Positions 1 through 12,308 of a stretch of DNA of 64,000 nucleotides are shown here, one piece after another (position 1 is the first letter of the stretch; each line of letters begins with the position of its first letter). The stretch is from Gonapodya prolifera JEL478. Taxonomy: Eukaryota > Monoblepharomycota > Monoblepharidomycetes > Monoblepharidales > Gonapodyaceae. A model generated the notes under the pieces. It saw only the letters and a list, made by a program, of their open reading frames with translations. It ran no database searches and was not told the DNA's origin. The DNA lies in the NCBI GenBank assembly GCA_001574975.1, contig KQ965774.1, positions 136,548-200,547 of the forward strand. The letters are read 5' to 3'. The position numbers were made by a program, and so were the translations under genes.

Positions 1-1147
1 CGAGTCCGAGTCTCAGGCGAGCCGAGTCGGAACACTACTTCCAAGACCATCCCCCAACCAAGCTAATTAGTGTCACTGCCTCCAGCCACTAGAAAACACC
101 AGCGCTCCATTACAGAGCAGCCCCCATCTCAAAGATTAAGGGAGTGTAATTTTGAAATTTTTTTTTAGGTTGGTGGTTACAGGATGAAAAGGAGGGCTGC
201 TCTGTAGTGGAGCAGGCCTGTTTTGAGGTTCCAAGATTGTTGCCAAGTTGCAAAAGGATCTCCAAGACTATCACTTTTTCATGGTCAACAAGAGAAATTT
301 CCACTGGTGTGTTATTGTGATGGACAAAGACAGACATGCACTGGAGAGAGTGACAATCCCCACCATTACCCAACTTGGAGCCATGTTGCAATGCGTTAAA
401 CCACCTTCTCATGTTGGCAATAGCACTGTTGCCTAGAAATTGCAGTTCAACTATGTTTTGGAACCAGGGAGATGGACATAGCTGTGGATTATTTTCCTGT
501 GTTACATTGCTGTTCATTATGAGGTACCCATCACTGTTCCGGTGTATTTTTGAAGGTGCACAGACCCCTCTCCTTATGTATCCTTTTGATTTTTAGAAAA
601 GGTGGAGAGAGAATATGTATGTATTCTTTAGAACTGTCTATCCCCAATGTGCAGAACAGGACTCCTGGGGTAAACCTAGACTAGATTTGCTAACTTTCTG
701 AATATACATATATCCAAATTGGTCAACTGATTATTGTAGCCTTACATTGTTTCACTAGTGCATCTTGCATCAATTTAAGGGGTGGGTGGAGCAATTTACA
801 GAGTGGATTAGAGTGTGCAAAGTGTGCTATTAGAGAGGTTGCACTACACTTTTTAATTTCACAAATACAAATTGTGAAAATATAATCAAGCAAACACATT
901 GCGCTGACCCAGCATGCACAAATTGGGCAGACACCAAGCCATGCAAGACAATTCATCCAACTTGTCCAATTCTGATGTGGGGACTTGCACTGTGATGCAA
1001 TCAAAGAGGAGGCACTGTCAATCTGCCTATTGCAACTGGACTGGATGATCCCACCAGAGTGGCATTTCTACCTGGATGCAAGGCTTGATTTGAATGCAAT
1101 CTCAAACGTGGACTGGTTGCTGAACTTTTGGTGAGTTCTGGTGGGAA
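1..1147. other. CpG-poor stretch without a recognisable gene
   Basis: After the first 30 bases, which are CpG-rich, the sequence becomes AT-rich and almost free of CG dinucleotides. Short open frames occur on both strands, but none resembles a family I know and none has a convincing splice pattern. Part of the last 100 bases could encode upstream residues of the transposase relic that follows. I see no RNA gene here. Confidence 0.5.
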
Positions 1148-2130
1148 TTGTCACTTGGGGCACCAGGATTGGTGCTCAAACTTGTGGATCACAGTTTTGA
1201 AAAGGACAACATTCTCCATCTCAGTGTGGCTCTAGAGCTCCCTGAAGTGATTATCCTGGAAAGCAGCCATAGGTTTCGTGGCGTGGGGGCACTCTGTGTG
1301 CTTCTGAAGTGGCTCAGGTTCCGAATTTGCCTCTTGGACCTGTCGCCAACATTTGGTTGCTCCCCTGGCAAACTATTGCAGATTGTGTTGTACCTAGTCA
1401 TCAATTTGAAGGAATGCTATATTGAGATCTTGACATGGGATGCATACCAGCTGCTGAAGCAGTTTTGTGAGGCAATTCATGAAGCTGGTTTGCCTCTTGT
1501 TTCTGACTTTGGATTCATTGATGGCACAGATGTAGGATATCACAACCAGTGGGCAAAGAGACAGCACTGCCTCAAGTATCATGGTGTGGTATTGCCAAAT
1601 GGAATCATAACACATCTGGCAGGACCATTTCTTGGTCCAGACCACAACCTCACTATCTTCAGAAGGAGTGGTTTGAACAATCTTCTAGTGAATCATGGTG
1701 CGCGGTTGTTCTTGCCATCCAAGTGTGAATCTCACAAGCTTTCCCCCTTAGCATTTGGCCCTGGACATGAACCATACCAAATCTATGGGGACCCTGCTTA
1801 TCTACCAGGTGGTGCACACCTGGCTGGTCATTGGGAGCTCACTCATCTCACTGCTGAACAGCAGTAGTGCAATTCCAGGATCAGTGCTGTGCATGAGTCA
1901 AATGAATGGCATGGGAGAAACCAGCAACAACTTTTTGCATTCCTGAGCTACTACAGGAATCTGAAGGTGGAGCTTTCCCCTGTAGGGACATACTATTGTA
2001 TAGGAATACTACTGACTAATGCTCATACTTGTTTGTATGGGAGTCAGACAGGTAAGAAGTTTGGACTTACACACCTGACACTTGAGGAATACTTGAACTC
2101 TGAATATATATTTCTTTACAAATCTTTTTT
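1148..2130 (+). mobile_element. PIF/Harbinger-like DDE transposase, decayed
   Basis: This frame resembles the DDE_Tnp_4 (HARBI1-like) transposase domain of fungal DNA transposons, which cuts and pastes its element. Visible landmarks in order are FIDGTD with the first acidic residue (about 1515-1535), the run KYHGVVLPNGIITHLAGP (about 1575-1630), YGDPAY with the second acidic residue (about 1785-1800), and ESNEW with the likely catalytic glutamate (about 1890-1905). A typical C-terminal block follows, LTNAHTCLYGSQTGKKFG and LEEYL (about 2015-2095). The frame is interrupted once by a TAG at 1865-1867 and is otherwise continuous. The N-terminal part before the domain is short, so the true start is probably lost upstream. 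The surrounding DNA is CpG-depleted, consistent with an old silenced copy. I could not find terminal inverted repeats by eye. Confidence 0.75.
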
Positions 2131-2605
2131 CCAAAGTTCCATTAACTCTTTAAACATTGTCATCACCATCTTATTGTTGTCACTCACATTCTTTGCTTCC
2201 TGCTCCCTTACTGCCAACTCACACTCCTTTAACTCCAGCACCTTCTGCTTCCTGTCCTCTGACTCTCACGCAATCTTCAGTAATCCTTCACCTTGCATTT
2301 TGTCCACATGGAGCATGTCAGCAATCACTTTCAGGCTGCTACGGGCTTCCTCCACTGGCTTCTCTACTTCCTTGCAGCACTGCCCTCATCCTTACCATCT
2401 GTGGCGTTCTGATCCACGTCCTCAAGTGCCCTTGTCTTAAAGAGGGTTTCTGTTGAACCCTTGCATAAGCCTAATCAGATAGAATGAGTGATCTAAAGGT
2501 CCTTCTCTGCCTCAACATGCCTGTTCTCCTTCTCCACAGCATTTCTGTTTCATAGTTGGTGCACAGGAAGGAAGGGATCAGGATATATCAGGTACAAACA
2601 AAAAC

Positions 2606-3371
2606 TTACACTGCCACTACATCTCTTGCATATGACGCCACAAGCACGTCCAGTGTGGTTTCCTCCTTGTCCTCCCCTGTGCGCTTCTCCCACAACAATT
2701 GAGTCTGCTCCCATTGCTTGACAAGGGCCACTACCTTGCAGTTGGCATGGACATGAGTTACCTGACTGTAAGCAACAGGGTCCTCCATTTTCATTGCCTC
2801 TGCAACCACTATCCACTTTCCCTGCACCATATCAGTCTTGATGATGATCTTGTAGGGGCAAATAACGCCTGTGTGGCACATCAACACCACATATTTATTG
2901 TAGTCCCACTTAAAGTGCACTCCGGTTGCCTCCGCCACCTTAAAAGCCTTTGCTGTTGCGGGCTGTCACTCTGCCCATGTTGCACAAGATGGGTGAGGAG
3001 TGGGCGCAAGCCTGGAGGCTTTGGCAAGTGCAGCAGATTGGTCAAAATACACGTGCCATGTATACACAAGTTCACAATGTTTCTACACAAAGATGTTGAC
3101 CAAAAACACTCATTCACCTGCTTCTCATTGTTAGAAAGTGCTTTCCACATGTTTTCAATTGTTGCTGGGATCATAGCAAAGCTTAAGTCTGGATACGCCT
3201 CCGTGACCTCCAGGCACTTCTCCCTGGTAACAGCACAAACAGCGTAGGCGTAGTCATGGGCACCACCATATTTAACGTTGTCAAGGTTTTTGGCAGGCGT
3301 CCGCGGCACTTCAGGTGGCCTTGCGTGACTGGTGACGGTTTGTTGTGTTCAACAATTGACGGTGTCTGCAA
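2606..3371 (-). pseudogene. HMG-box-containing gene relic
   Basis: On the minus strand, about 3150-3310 encodes a stretch that fits an HMG box, the DNA-bending domain: YAYAVCAVTREKCLEVTEAY followed by PDLSFAMIPATIENMWKALS and NNEKQ, with the typical Pro-Asp-Leu-Ser-Phe, Trp-Lys-Ala-Leu-Ser and Glu-Lys positions. A second open frame downstream (2606-2938) could encode more of the same protein (its FKWDYNKYVVL part looks coding) but belongs to no family I recognise. The frame changes between the blocks without a clear intron. CpG density rises across the 5' end, so the locus sits on the edge of the CpG-poor block. It may be a gene carried by a transposon or a host gene that decayed. The HMG assignment is moderate; everything else is uncertain. 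Confidence 0.4.
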
Positions 3372-3965
3372 GTTGGCAGCATCAACACCAGATCAAAGAA
3401 ACATCCAGAACAATCAGTGATCATCAATTTGTACATTTCAATATAAAAAACTGGGTTCTCATTGACTCACTGGTCAAATAATTGTCCAAACCATCCCTGG
3501 TCCTGCCCATCCTGATTTCTTGCACAGCGCATGTCTTTGTAACAGTACTAGCAATATCAATGTAGTCAATGAGGTTTTAGCGTGAAAGAAAGGTCCGATA
3601 GGTCTCAACGTGCCCAACCGGACTCCCAGGTAGTGGAAGACAGATGTTAGTCAGCATCGCAAAACTGGACTGATGATAATTGCCACAATTGCCTCACCTG
3701 ACGAATCTCCGAAAATCGCGATTTTACCACGCCGTTTCCCAGAGGAAATCAATGGTTGTGTGGGCTCACAAATCGGTCTCTGGATTATCTACCCGCTGCC
3801 ACATGTCTTGTGTGCTGGAAATTTGTGAAAATAAAATGTTGCGCAACCTACGCATTGCGTTATTGAAATTATCATGGAACTTGGCAAAGGTTGGGGAGGT
3901 GACAAACATATTATAAAATTATGTCATTGACAATAATAAAACGAGAAAGTATAGTATCACGCGCA
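3372..3965. other. Intergenic, nothing recognised
   Basis: About 590 bases between the HMG-box relic and the stop codon of the monooxygenase. There are short open frames only, with no homology that I recognise. CpG density is intermediate. Confidence 0.5.
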
Positions 3966-6931
3966 TTAGGCTGACGAAGCAACCGTCTTGACGGTGAACA
4001 ACCCCGCGAAGGCCTTTCGAAGTAGATCGTGGTCCTTGTCTTCGGCAACAAGTTTCGCAACGAGCGATTCCGACCCATCCCGCATTACTTTCGGTCGCAG
4101 TTGACGGGTGATCCAAGGTTCCTTGGGGGGATCGGGAAGTTCCCATGTTCCCTTCTGCAAGACAGCCAACAATTTCAGTGGAGTGATATTCAGTGACGGC
4201 GAGAGCTCTCTCCTCACCTTTTCTCCGTACTCAAAAGCCTCGTCCATATTGCAGTCTTCCAGAAGGGAGCGGTACTCGTTTGTTGTGCCTGGATAGAATC
4301 CGGGGTTCGAAAACTGTGCGATCGAAGAGTCAGACAATGACACGAGCTGGGAGGAATCAATACGAAACAGTATTCAACCAGCCTTTTGGTACTTGTCCTT
4401 TTGCTTCCCGATGTGGCCGCCTCCAGATGTTCCTGCCTCGTCCCAGGCCTCCCAAGTGAATTTGTAGTAGGAGACTAAGCACGTCACGCGCCATGTCAGG
4501 AGGATACGCCGAGCTCATGAAAAGACTAAGGTACTTACTGCAGCTCCCACCGAATGGACTGACTCGGCCCGCTTCATTCACGATTCGCGTCCAACCGAGT
4601 TCGTACGCAAGCTTGGGCATGAGCCACTGGGCGTTACGGCGTTGAAGTTCTTACGTTGGAGGAAAAGATGTCATCAAGATAGGATCTTCAGCGATGTTCA
4701 AAATGGACTCACCTTTGATCGCCCTGACCATAAAATCAACTCGGATCTCAATCATCTCGACGAACGAATCGAAAGTCGATCCGTTCTACAGATTTTGGGG
4801 GGCTCTGATCAGGAATAGTACTATTATTAAGCGACAAGAGCGCAAAACGTACCGGTCCGCAGGTGTAGATCATGTTCGGGAAAGAGTTGCTCCTACGGAT
4901 GGCGTTTGGTTGTGAGTTTATGTCAAGCATGAATTGAATGCTTCGCTGCTTACATGGCACCCAGGCTTCGTCGGCGAGGGAATGGAAAGCGTAGCGTTTT
5001 TGGATAAGAACAGTTGACAACGTCATAATACTGCTAAAGCCACTCACTATGCACTCGGATTTCCAACTTTACGCCAATAATCCCACAGCTCCTGCCCAGC
5101 GACGCCGTAGACGGGGAATGCACGACCAAACGCAAAGGAGCCCCATCCTTTCGATTCCATAAGCACAGTAAATAAGTATAGCATTCAAGCGAAGGTGTGA
5201 TCACTCACCTGTTGCCCAAATAATGACGTCGTACTCCCGCTCAATCTCTTTGCCGGTGATCTTGTCCCTGCCCACAATACCTCGCTCCGTCACGTGATCG
5301 ATAGAATCCACGATGAGGTCGCAGTTGTCTTTGTTGAGAGCGTCGAGGTAGTTGCAGTCGATGAGGAACCGTTTGCAACCGATCGGGAACTTGATTGGGG
5401 GATTCCCGCCACGGTCAAAGGCGGATCAATCGCAAGAGAAGCCCATCATCACTCACGTTTGGTACGAGCTTTTCGTAGAGTCCGGGCTTCTTGCAGGTCG
5501 AGCTGAGGTCTTTTAATATGCAAGAATGTGTGGAAGTGAGAATTGAAGAAAACGTGTCCATTCGGTCAGTCCTTACTCACATCCCAACAACGCCGTTTTG
5601 AGGTTTGCATGCGTTTCGCCATCCGGGTTCTCTATTGTGACCCAAAGACCGTTACCAGCGTCCATCAAAGACTGCCGCTTTGCTTCCAACGCTTTCACGT
5701 CAGAGCGCCAGAGAGCTTTTTGCTCGTCGGTGACTATTGCATCAGACCTGCCACGTTCAGTAGTAATCGAGTGTAGGCGTGCGGCAACACTTACATGGGG
5801 CGTTCCCCCATGGGAATACCCATGCGGCAGTCCGTTGGTACACATCCAGCTGGCGGGCTTCGTGCACTACCTGTGAAACGACTTGGAGACCCTTTGATAC
5901 AAAAGTTATTACATCCGACACTGAATACAGTCGCTACCTTCGCAACTCACCGAAGGACCGGTCCCAATGACGGCAACTCGCTTGTCCTTTAGGGGTACAG
6001 TGTCGTCCCATTCAATGGTGTGAATGTACTAATGTACACCCGTCGAGGAGGTAGCATGTCCGCGAGGAGGAAAGTATAACACCATTGAATGCTAGAAGCG
6101 ACAAACTCGACGACACACCTGTCCTTGGAAAAGGTCCACGCCAGGGTAGTTTGGAGCGTAAGGTCGAGTGAAAGGACCGCTCGACTTTTTGTTGCAGTCA
6201 AGTCATCAGAGGGAGGAGCGACATTTCATTTTGACACCACGGCTTACGTTGTAAAAGATGTTCGCCTTGAAAACCCCTTCTCCGACAATCTCTCTTTGTG
6301 CGAGTTGTCCCCACTGGCCCTCTCCCTCAACTTTGTCGATTTCTTCTTGCGTCTTGGGAGGGGCGAACTCCCGCCAGTGGAGCTCCCATAGTCCATCTTG
6401 CTCGTTCCAACGCGCAGAGAGAATCTCAGTGTTGAATCGGACGTACTTCCCCACGTTGTATTTGTCGAATACGTGTTCCATATAAGACTTAATTTCGGTG
6501 CGTGGAGGAAACTCGCAGCTCCATTCAGGGTTGAGCTCGAATGAAAGGGAATCTTGGAGGGCGTTGTTGGACGGCGAACATCTCAGAATGCCATTTATAA
6601 AACGTACATGCATGTGCCGCGACATCGCATGCAGCTCCGGGGTATCGCTGATGTCGCCACGTCCCTCCAATCCCATTTGACTTCTCTGGAAATATTGCAC
6701 TATCAAGATGGATGGTGTCACAATCCCAAAATGCGAGCGACGCACCAAAGATGACAAAGTTCTCGAGCCCAAGCTTCTTCGCAAGGTTCGGGCCGGCACA
6801 CAATCCCGAGAAACCTGTTCCGACCTTTATGATGTCCGCTGACTTTAGACGTCGCCATACAAATCAAACGATTGTTCGCAAAGACTCACAATAGCTACCA
6901 CTGGGGCTCCGCCATCGCTGTAGGAAGACAT
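3966..6931 (-). CDS. Baeyer-Villiger-type flavin monooxygenase
   Basis: FAD- and NADPH-dependent monooxygenase of the class that converts ketones to esters or lactones; substrate unknown. The start at 6931 gives MSSYSDGGAPVVAI, spliced to VGTGFSGLCAGPNLAKKLGL, the first Rossmann fold (GxGxxG). Then come the FAD-side block GIGGTWRHQRYPGAACDV (about 6640-6690), the complete fingerprint FQGQYIHTIEW followed by Asp (joined across an intron near 6020-6115, matching FxGxxxHxxxW), the second Rossmann motif VAVIGTGPS (about 5950-5975), TAAWVFPWGNAP (about 5800-5840), and DVIIWATG (about 5218-5240). The last exon (3966-about 4345) ends in KAFAGLFTVKTVASSA. The coding part is split into roughly ten or more exons by small introns. 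Length and motif order fit a whole enzyme, and I saw no clear break. Neighbouring genes do not form an obvious pathway, so the substrate cannot be guessed from context. Confidence 0.85.
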
Positions 6932-7122
6932 CACCAAGCTGATTATTGGAAGCTCCTATTGCCGATTGGACGTATTATAAACGAAAAGTGTCGGGAGAGG
7001 TCGGGCCGAAGGAGCTCCAACCGCTTATTTTGCCGTGTGCCAATTCGAACTCCAAGGCGAAACAAAATTATTTTATACCGTAGAACCTTTGGGTGTACTC
7101 TCCTCAATATATACATTCACGA

Positions 7123-9293
7123 CTAGTTCGCATCCCCGCCCAAAAACATCCTCACGGCCACACCGCCGGTTTCCTCCACCCAGGGGTATCCAAGTTCTTC
7201 GAGCCACCTCTCGAGCGCAGTGCTGTCCTCGCGCGGTACTTGTAGCGCGCACATGACTTTACCGACGTCAGAGCCGTAGTTGCGATAGTGGAACAAGGTG
7301 ACGTTCCACGACGGTGCGAGGGTCGTCAGGAAGCGGTGAAGAGCGCCGGGGCGTTCGGGGAATGAGAAGCGGAAGAAGCGCTCGTTGGGGACCTGGTTGG
7401 ACGAAAGATTCCGTGAGCACGATTCACAAGACCCGCCCTCCACCACAACTCACGTCGACGCGCCCGCCAACCAAATATCTCGCGTGTCCCTTAACAACTT
7501 CGTCTCCCGAGCAGTCGTAGCACTTGAAGCCTTTCCGCTGAAGGTCTTCCATGACCACTTGTAGGTCGCCTGGGCGGGCGAGGTTGAAGGACAGCAAAAC
7601 ACGGGCGACGGATGGAGTAGTGTAGCGGTAGGAGAAGGAGGTGACCGAGCGGGGGTAGATGGAGAGGTAGAGGTTGAGGAAGCTGGTGGAGCGTTGCGAG
7701 AAAACACATTTGGTACAGTAGACAGGCCAACGCAAGGTGAAAACTGACCTTCCAGGTTGTTCGGGTATCTCGACCGCCAAAATGCCCTCCCGTCCTTCTC
7801 CCAGCTCCGCTCTCTCCGCGACAAACCTCAACCTGTCAAAGTTCATATTGGCCCCGCTGGTGACACACACATAGCTTCCCTCATCGNCATCCTCGGCGAT
7901 ATCGCCCCGTTTCCGCATCTCCTCGATCCACTTCTTGGCTCCAGCGACACCAAGCGCACCCGCGGGTTCCACTACACTCCTGCAATCCTCGAACACGTCC
8001 CTGATGGCAGCGCATACCTCGTCCGTGGACACGAGCACCATGCCGTCCACGTTGTCCTTGCAGATGCGGAACGTTTCCTCGCCAACGAGCTTCACGGCGG
8101 CGCCGTCGGCGAAGAGGCCGACTTCGGGGAGGGTGACGCGCCGCCCGGCTCGCAGTGAGCGCGTCATGGCGTCAGCGTCGTAGGTTTCGACACCAATTAC
8201 TTTCACGTGCGGCGCGACGCGCTTGACGTAGGCAGAGATGCCGGCGATGAGGCCGCCTCCACCGACGCAGACGAAGATGGCTCGGAGGTTGCGAGAGGGA
8301 GTTTGCCGAAGGATCTCCACACCGACGGTGCCTTGCCCGGCAATGACAAGGGAGTCGTCGTAAGGCGGGATGTCAACCAGGCCGGTCTTCATCACGAACA
8401 CGTTGGTGGATATTGTGGGCGAAGTTGTAACGATTCCACTGACAACTCACCTGGGCGAGCTCCTTTGCTTTCCCTTTCGCCTCATCAAAGTCCGTCCCAA
8501 ACAGCAACGCCTTCCCGCCAAGCCGTTCCACATTCTTCACTTTTATCGGCGGAGTCGCCAACGGCATCACAATCGTCGCATTCACGCCCAACTTCTTCGC
8601 CGCCAGAGCAACTCCCTGAGCGTGGTTCCCCGCACTGCACGCAACCACACCTCTCCCCCGCTCCTCTTTCGACAGCTGAACCATGCGGTTGTACGCACCC
8701 CGCAGCTTGAAGGAGAACACGGGCTGCAGGTCCTCCCGCTTGAGGAGGATCTTGGCCCGCACGCGAGTCGAGAGATTCACAGCGTGCGTGAGTGGGGATT
8801 CCATGGCAACATCGTACACTTGGGCGGTCAGGGTGAGCCGGAGGTAATCTGGTCGCGAAGGATCGGGAGTGTCCAACTGGGAGGCAGCGTCGCTGACGCG
8901 CGGGTTGATGTAGAAGGGATCACCCGTATAGTTTGTTCCATCGACGCCTGAGAATGGAATGTCACGAGGGCGGGTTTGGCGAGACGAGGAAGATAGTCAA
9001 AAGGACGGTTGAAACTCCACACACCCTATTTTCACGCCATCGCAGGTTCCAACCTCACCAAAAACGTGCAGCGGCATCTCATCCGTCCCTTGTACCTCCG
9101 TCGGCAGGTCCAGACTGACGTATCCCATCGGTTTCGGGCTGGAAGTGTCGTCTCTGCTCACACCTGACGTAGTGGAACGAGCGCGGGTGAGGGCTGGCGG
9201 TAAAGGCGATGGACTCGCAGTTTCTGCTGCGTGGCCGTTGGTAGTGGTGGGAATCGGTGCCATCGAGGTGGTGGAAGGTTTGAGGAGATACAA
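7123..9293 (-). CDS. ILV1: L-threonine dehydratase (biosynthetic)
   Basis: PLP enzyme that deaminates threonine to 2-oxobutanoate, the first step of isoleucine synthesis, usually in mitochondria. Motifs are the PLP lysine in [12 protein letters not shown] (about 8700), the Asn loop [17 protein letters not shown] (about 8600-8650), the glycine loop VGGGGLIAG (about 8240-8265) and [14 protein letters not shown] (about 7935-7975). Two C-terminal ACT-like regulatory domains follow, the second running [20 protein letters not shown] to the stop at 7123-7125. These domains normally bind isoleucine and valine. Introns separate the N-terminal exon (ending near 9022), the PLP core and the ACT domains. 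The initiator is either 9293 or the Met at 9263; I chose the longer. The N-terminus is rich in Ser, Thr and Ala with few acids, compatible with a targeting peptide, but this is inference. One unresolved base (N, 7887) lies in a poorly conserved spot of the core domain. Confidence 0.93.
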
Positions 9294-9343
9294 CTGTGCC
9301 TCGTGAAAAAGCGGAACTACAACTACTTCGCATTTTTGGCATT

Positions 9344-10551
9344 GGGCGAGGTCCCGTGCCTATGGCAACCAGGTGGTGGACCTGTTATAACCTGCGTCGT
9401 CCGGAATGTTGCACGTTACCCAGAGGATGGAGGTAATGGACCTTGTTACTGGACGTCAAGGCAGAAGCACAACTGGCAGTCACTCGAAACCCGCAGGATG
9501 ACGACAGTACTTGGAATGCTGTTCCCAGTACTTTTAGCAGCCGAGAATGAGACGTCAGTCACATCATGGACAGTAAATCAGGAAATAGGTACTCGATCAT
9601 ACACTTTCCCCGCTGCAATTGATACATACGCGTGTGACGACTTTTTGTCGACAGCTAAGTCCTTCTACAGTTGCCCAGGAATGTTGTTGTCCTCTCTGTA
9701 TTGTTAATTTATTGTTGGAAATCAATGGTGGGCTGCACAATAGTGCTTGCGAAATTGGGAGGGAACAAAAGGTTGTACAACAAAGTTCAAGGTACTAAGG
9801 CCCCCTCGCCATCGCAACGTGTTGATCCTCCGTGTTAGCTCACCGGCGGTGGAGTCCGGCGTGTCGTTTGGATGCATGGATGAGCTTCCCCATAAACGAT
9901 GACGACGGTCACAGTAGTTAGATCCAAGGTCTCACCGAGAAGGAGACAGGCTCCTTGGTCTGCCTTTTGACACGGAAGAGGAAAGGGGTGGTATTCGTGC
10001 TTTGGAGGATAGACTTCGCCGCCGCTCTTGTTTAATTTTTGTAAATGACCACCGGCTATCAAGAAGAAGCTCCGATTACAATTCACACTCGATTTGGTAT
10101 TTCTTGGCTGCCTTTTCACTGTGATCTCTTTCAAAACGCCCCCGTGGACCCTTTCTCGTTGGAACTCATCTTTGCAACCGTCTTTGTGCCTGAACACGTA
10201 CAAAATATTTTACCTGCAAACACGCCAAGGCTCCGACGTCCAAACAAATCGGTGGTATTTTTGTCGATCTCGGTTTTGTTGATGCTTGGGCCAATCGCCA
10301 CGTGAAGGGACACGGGTAGGCACAACGAAAACGCACACGAATTCGAGCGGGATATCATTGGAGAGCGTGGCTGCCTCGCTGCCATGCATTGCGCCGCGTT
10401 TACGGCGTTTGTCGCTGTATTGCATCGGATGGGGTGCTGGGGGCACTGAGAGCGGCACCAACCCTGAAAACCGATTGTGTTGACCCGGAATAACCATCGC
10501 AGCAGGTTTGGTATCCATAAAGACGCATCACTTTCTACCACCACAATCAAA
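9344..10551. other. Intergenic, 1.2 kb, no gene supported
   Basis: The region holds the divergent upstream sequences of the threonine dehydratase and the receptor gene. The open frames on either strand (for example 9835-10203 minus and 9231-9707 plus) have no family resemblance and no supporting splice pattern. I treat the region as promoter and spacer. Confidence 0.5.
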
Positions 10552-12308
10552 ATGTCTAGCGGACGGTGGATGCCCACGCTCTCGGACAGGCACTTCCGGG
10601 GTCTTGTCTTTATCCCCGTGTTCACCTTCTCCATCCTGGGCGACGTTCTCGTCCTGGGTCTATTCTGCGCTGTCATGCGGTACGTTGCTCTGTCCTCCGT
10701 GACACCTACTCTGCCGATCTTGACGATGACCCCAAACGGCTGTCGGATGTGCATTGGACGTCGGCTCCTGGACCTAAATCGGAAGCCTCCGCCCATCCTC
10801 GCTCAACCACACCATCCACAAACTCCTCGGCGTGCTCTTCCTCAGCAACTTGGTCGCATCATGTGCCTACACGGCGGATTTTTTCGTCGTACCTGGATCC
10901 CGTGATTGCGAGTGGGTTTGATCTTCCCTCAGGTCGCCGAGTCGATTCTCCGGATCGAGAGTTTAACGTTAATCTCCAACCTCCCTGGGGCATCATCCAC
11001 CTCCATGCTCTTCTTTACAGCTTGGCGGTCTTCTTCACCCTCGCGGGATACGCTGGCGACGTGAGTTTTCCCGCCCAGACAACGGGTCGCATTCAGCACC
11101 GTCCGAACCGAAACTCAACAGTTCTAAATAGTACTACGCCACGATCGCCATATGCATTCTGCTTTTCCGCTCGCTGGTATTAAACAGACCTCCACCTGGA
11201 TTTTACGGAGAGGTATGTTGCCTCAAACCATACCGTCCCGCATTGGGAGACGACCTTATCAAAAATTATTCACGTCGACAGCTCCTTCTTGTAGCGCTCC
11301 CGCTCGTCGCGATCGTCTTTTTTGGGTGTGCGACGATTGGAGGGTGAGTGACGCTACTTTTACCCTCAAGGGAACTGCCCGCCTTCTCAAACCTCTCAAT
11401 GAAACGTGTTTCCTCTCCTGTAGGGCCGGCATCAACAAAGATGACTTTGGCTGTTGGTACGTCGACCCCCTCGGAGCCACCGCTATCACCGCCATGGTAA
11501 GTCTTCGCGTGTCGCTGTCTCAACTCGACTTCTCGACGTAACTTTGCGCTTACACGACGCCCTTCCCACCCAGGTCGGCATCGCCCTGGCCGCCTTCATC
11601 AACCTCATCCTCGTCATCACCATCTCCGTGCGCCTGTCCCGCAGCCTGAGCCGGCGCCCCTACGAGGGGTTGAGAATCGCAAAGGGAGGGATCATGGCTG
11701 TGAACCAGCGTGTCAGTGACGATGTGGACGTGCTGTCGAGGAGGTTGGTTATGGTGAGTGTCAATAGTCTCGATTGATCACGATGAGCGGAAGAGTGAGG
11801 GAATGCAAACGTTTACGTCCTTTTGAACTATCCCAGTATCCCGTCATTATTCTCGTAACGGGCGGCGTTGCAATCATCTCCACATCTTTCGGTAACCATC
11901 CTGTCGCTCTCTTCTTTGGTGGTGAGTTCCAGCTGTCCCTGAGCCCAAAACCTACACGGTGCCACGTTTCTCACGTCACCTTTCCACATCTTCCACCCTT
12001 CCTCAGAACTCGCCCTCGCCCTCGGTGGACTTCTCAACTCGGTCGCATTCCTCTTCTTCGACCCCACCGCTCGCAAAATGGCTTCTGGCCTCGTCGAAGA
12101 GCTCGACCGCACCGAGTTCGTACCTGCGCTGGACGTGCGCATGCGGCACTCCCCTCAGTGGGGTGTCAAACGTGCCGAGAGTGTTTCCAGCTCGCATTCG
12201 AGCCAGACCGTGAATAGGTGGGGTGTACCTGAGGCGGAGTACGCGCATGGGCAGAACGCCCGGAGGTGGGAACCGTTGTTCAGGTGGTTGGCGAAGTCGA
12301 AGAGATAG
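10552..12308 (+). CDS. Seven-helix receptor, cAMP-receptor-like GPCR class
   Basis: Multi-exon membrane protein with seven hydrophobic segments, probably a plasma-membrane G-protein-coupled receptor. The spliced reading starts MSSGRWMPTLSDRHFRG. TM1 is LVFIPVFTFSILGDVLVLGL. TM2 is LLGVLFLSNLVASCAYTADF, followed by PGSRDCEW. TM3 lies at about 10980-11165, TM4 at LLLVALPLVAIVFFGCATIG. An outer loop DDFGCWYVDP comes next. TM5 is VGIALAAFINLILVITISV, TM6 is LVMYPVIILVTGGVAI, and TM7 is GELALALGGLLNSVAFLFFD. The outer-loop CWY, the LxxYP opening of TM6 and the LNSVxFxFFDP end of TM7 resemble Dictyostelium CAR/Git3-like receptors. The cytosolic tail (about 70 residues) is Ser- and Arg-rich with SVSSSHSSQTVNRW, possible phosphorylation sites. 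Introns near 11343-11423, 11497-11573, 11754-11836 and 11920-12006 have standard borders. Ligand unknown. No break seen. Confidence 0.75.

Noticed and set aside
10131-10796. 221-codon open frame on the minus strand
   Set aside because: It overlaps the receptor gene's first exon and upstream region on the opposite strand and lacks family resemblance; the plus-strand reading has clear membrane segments.
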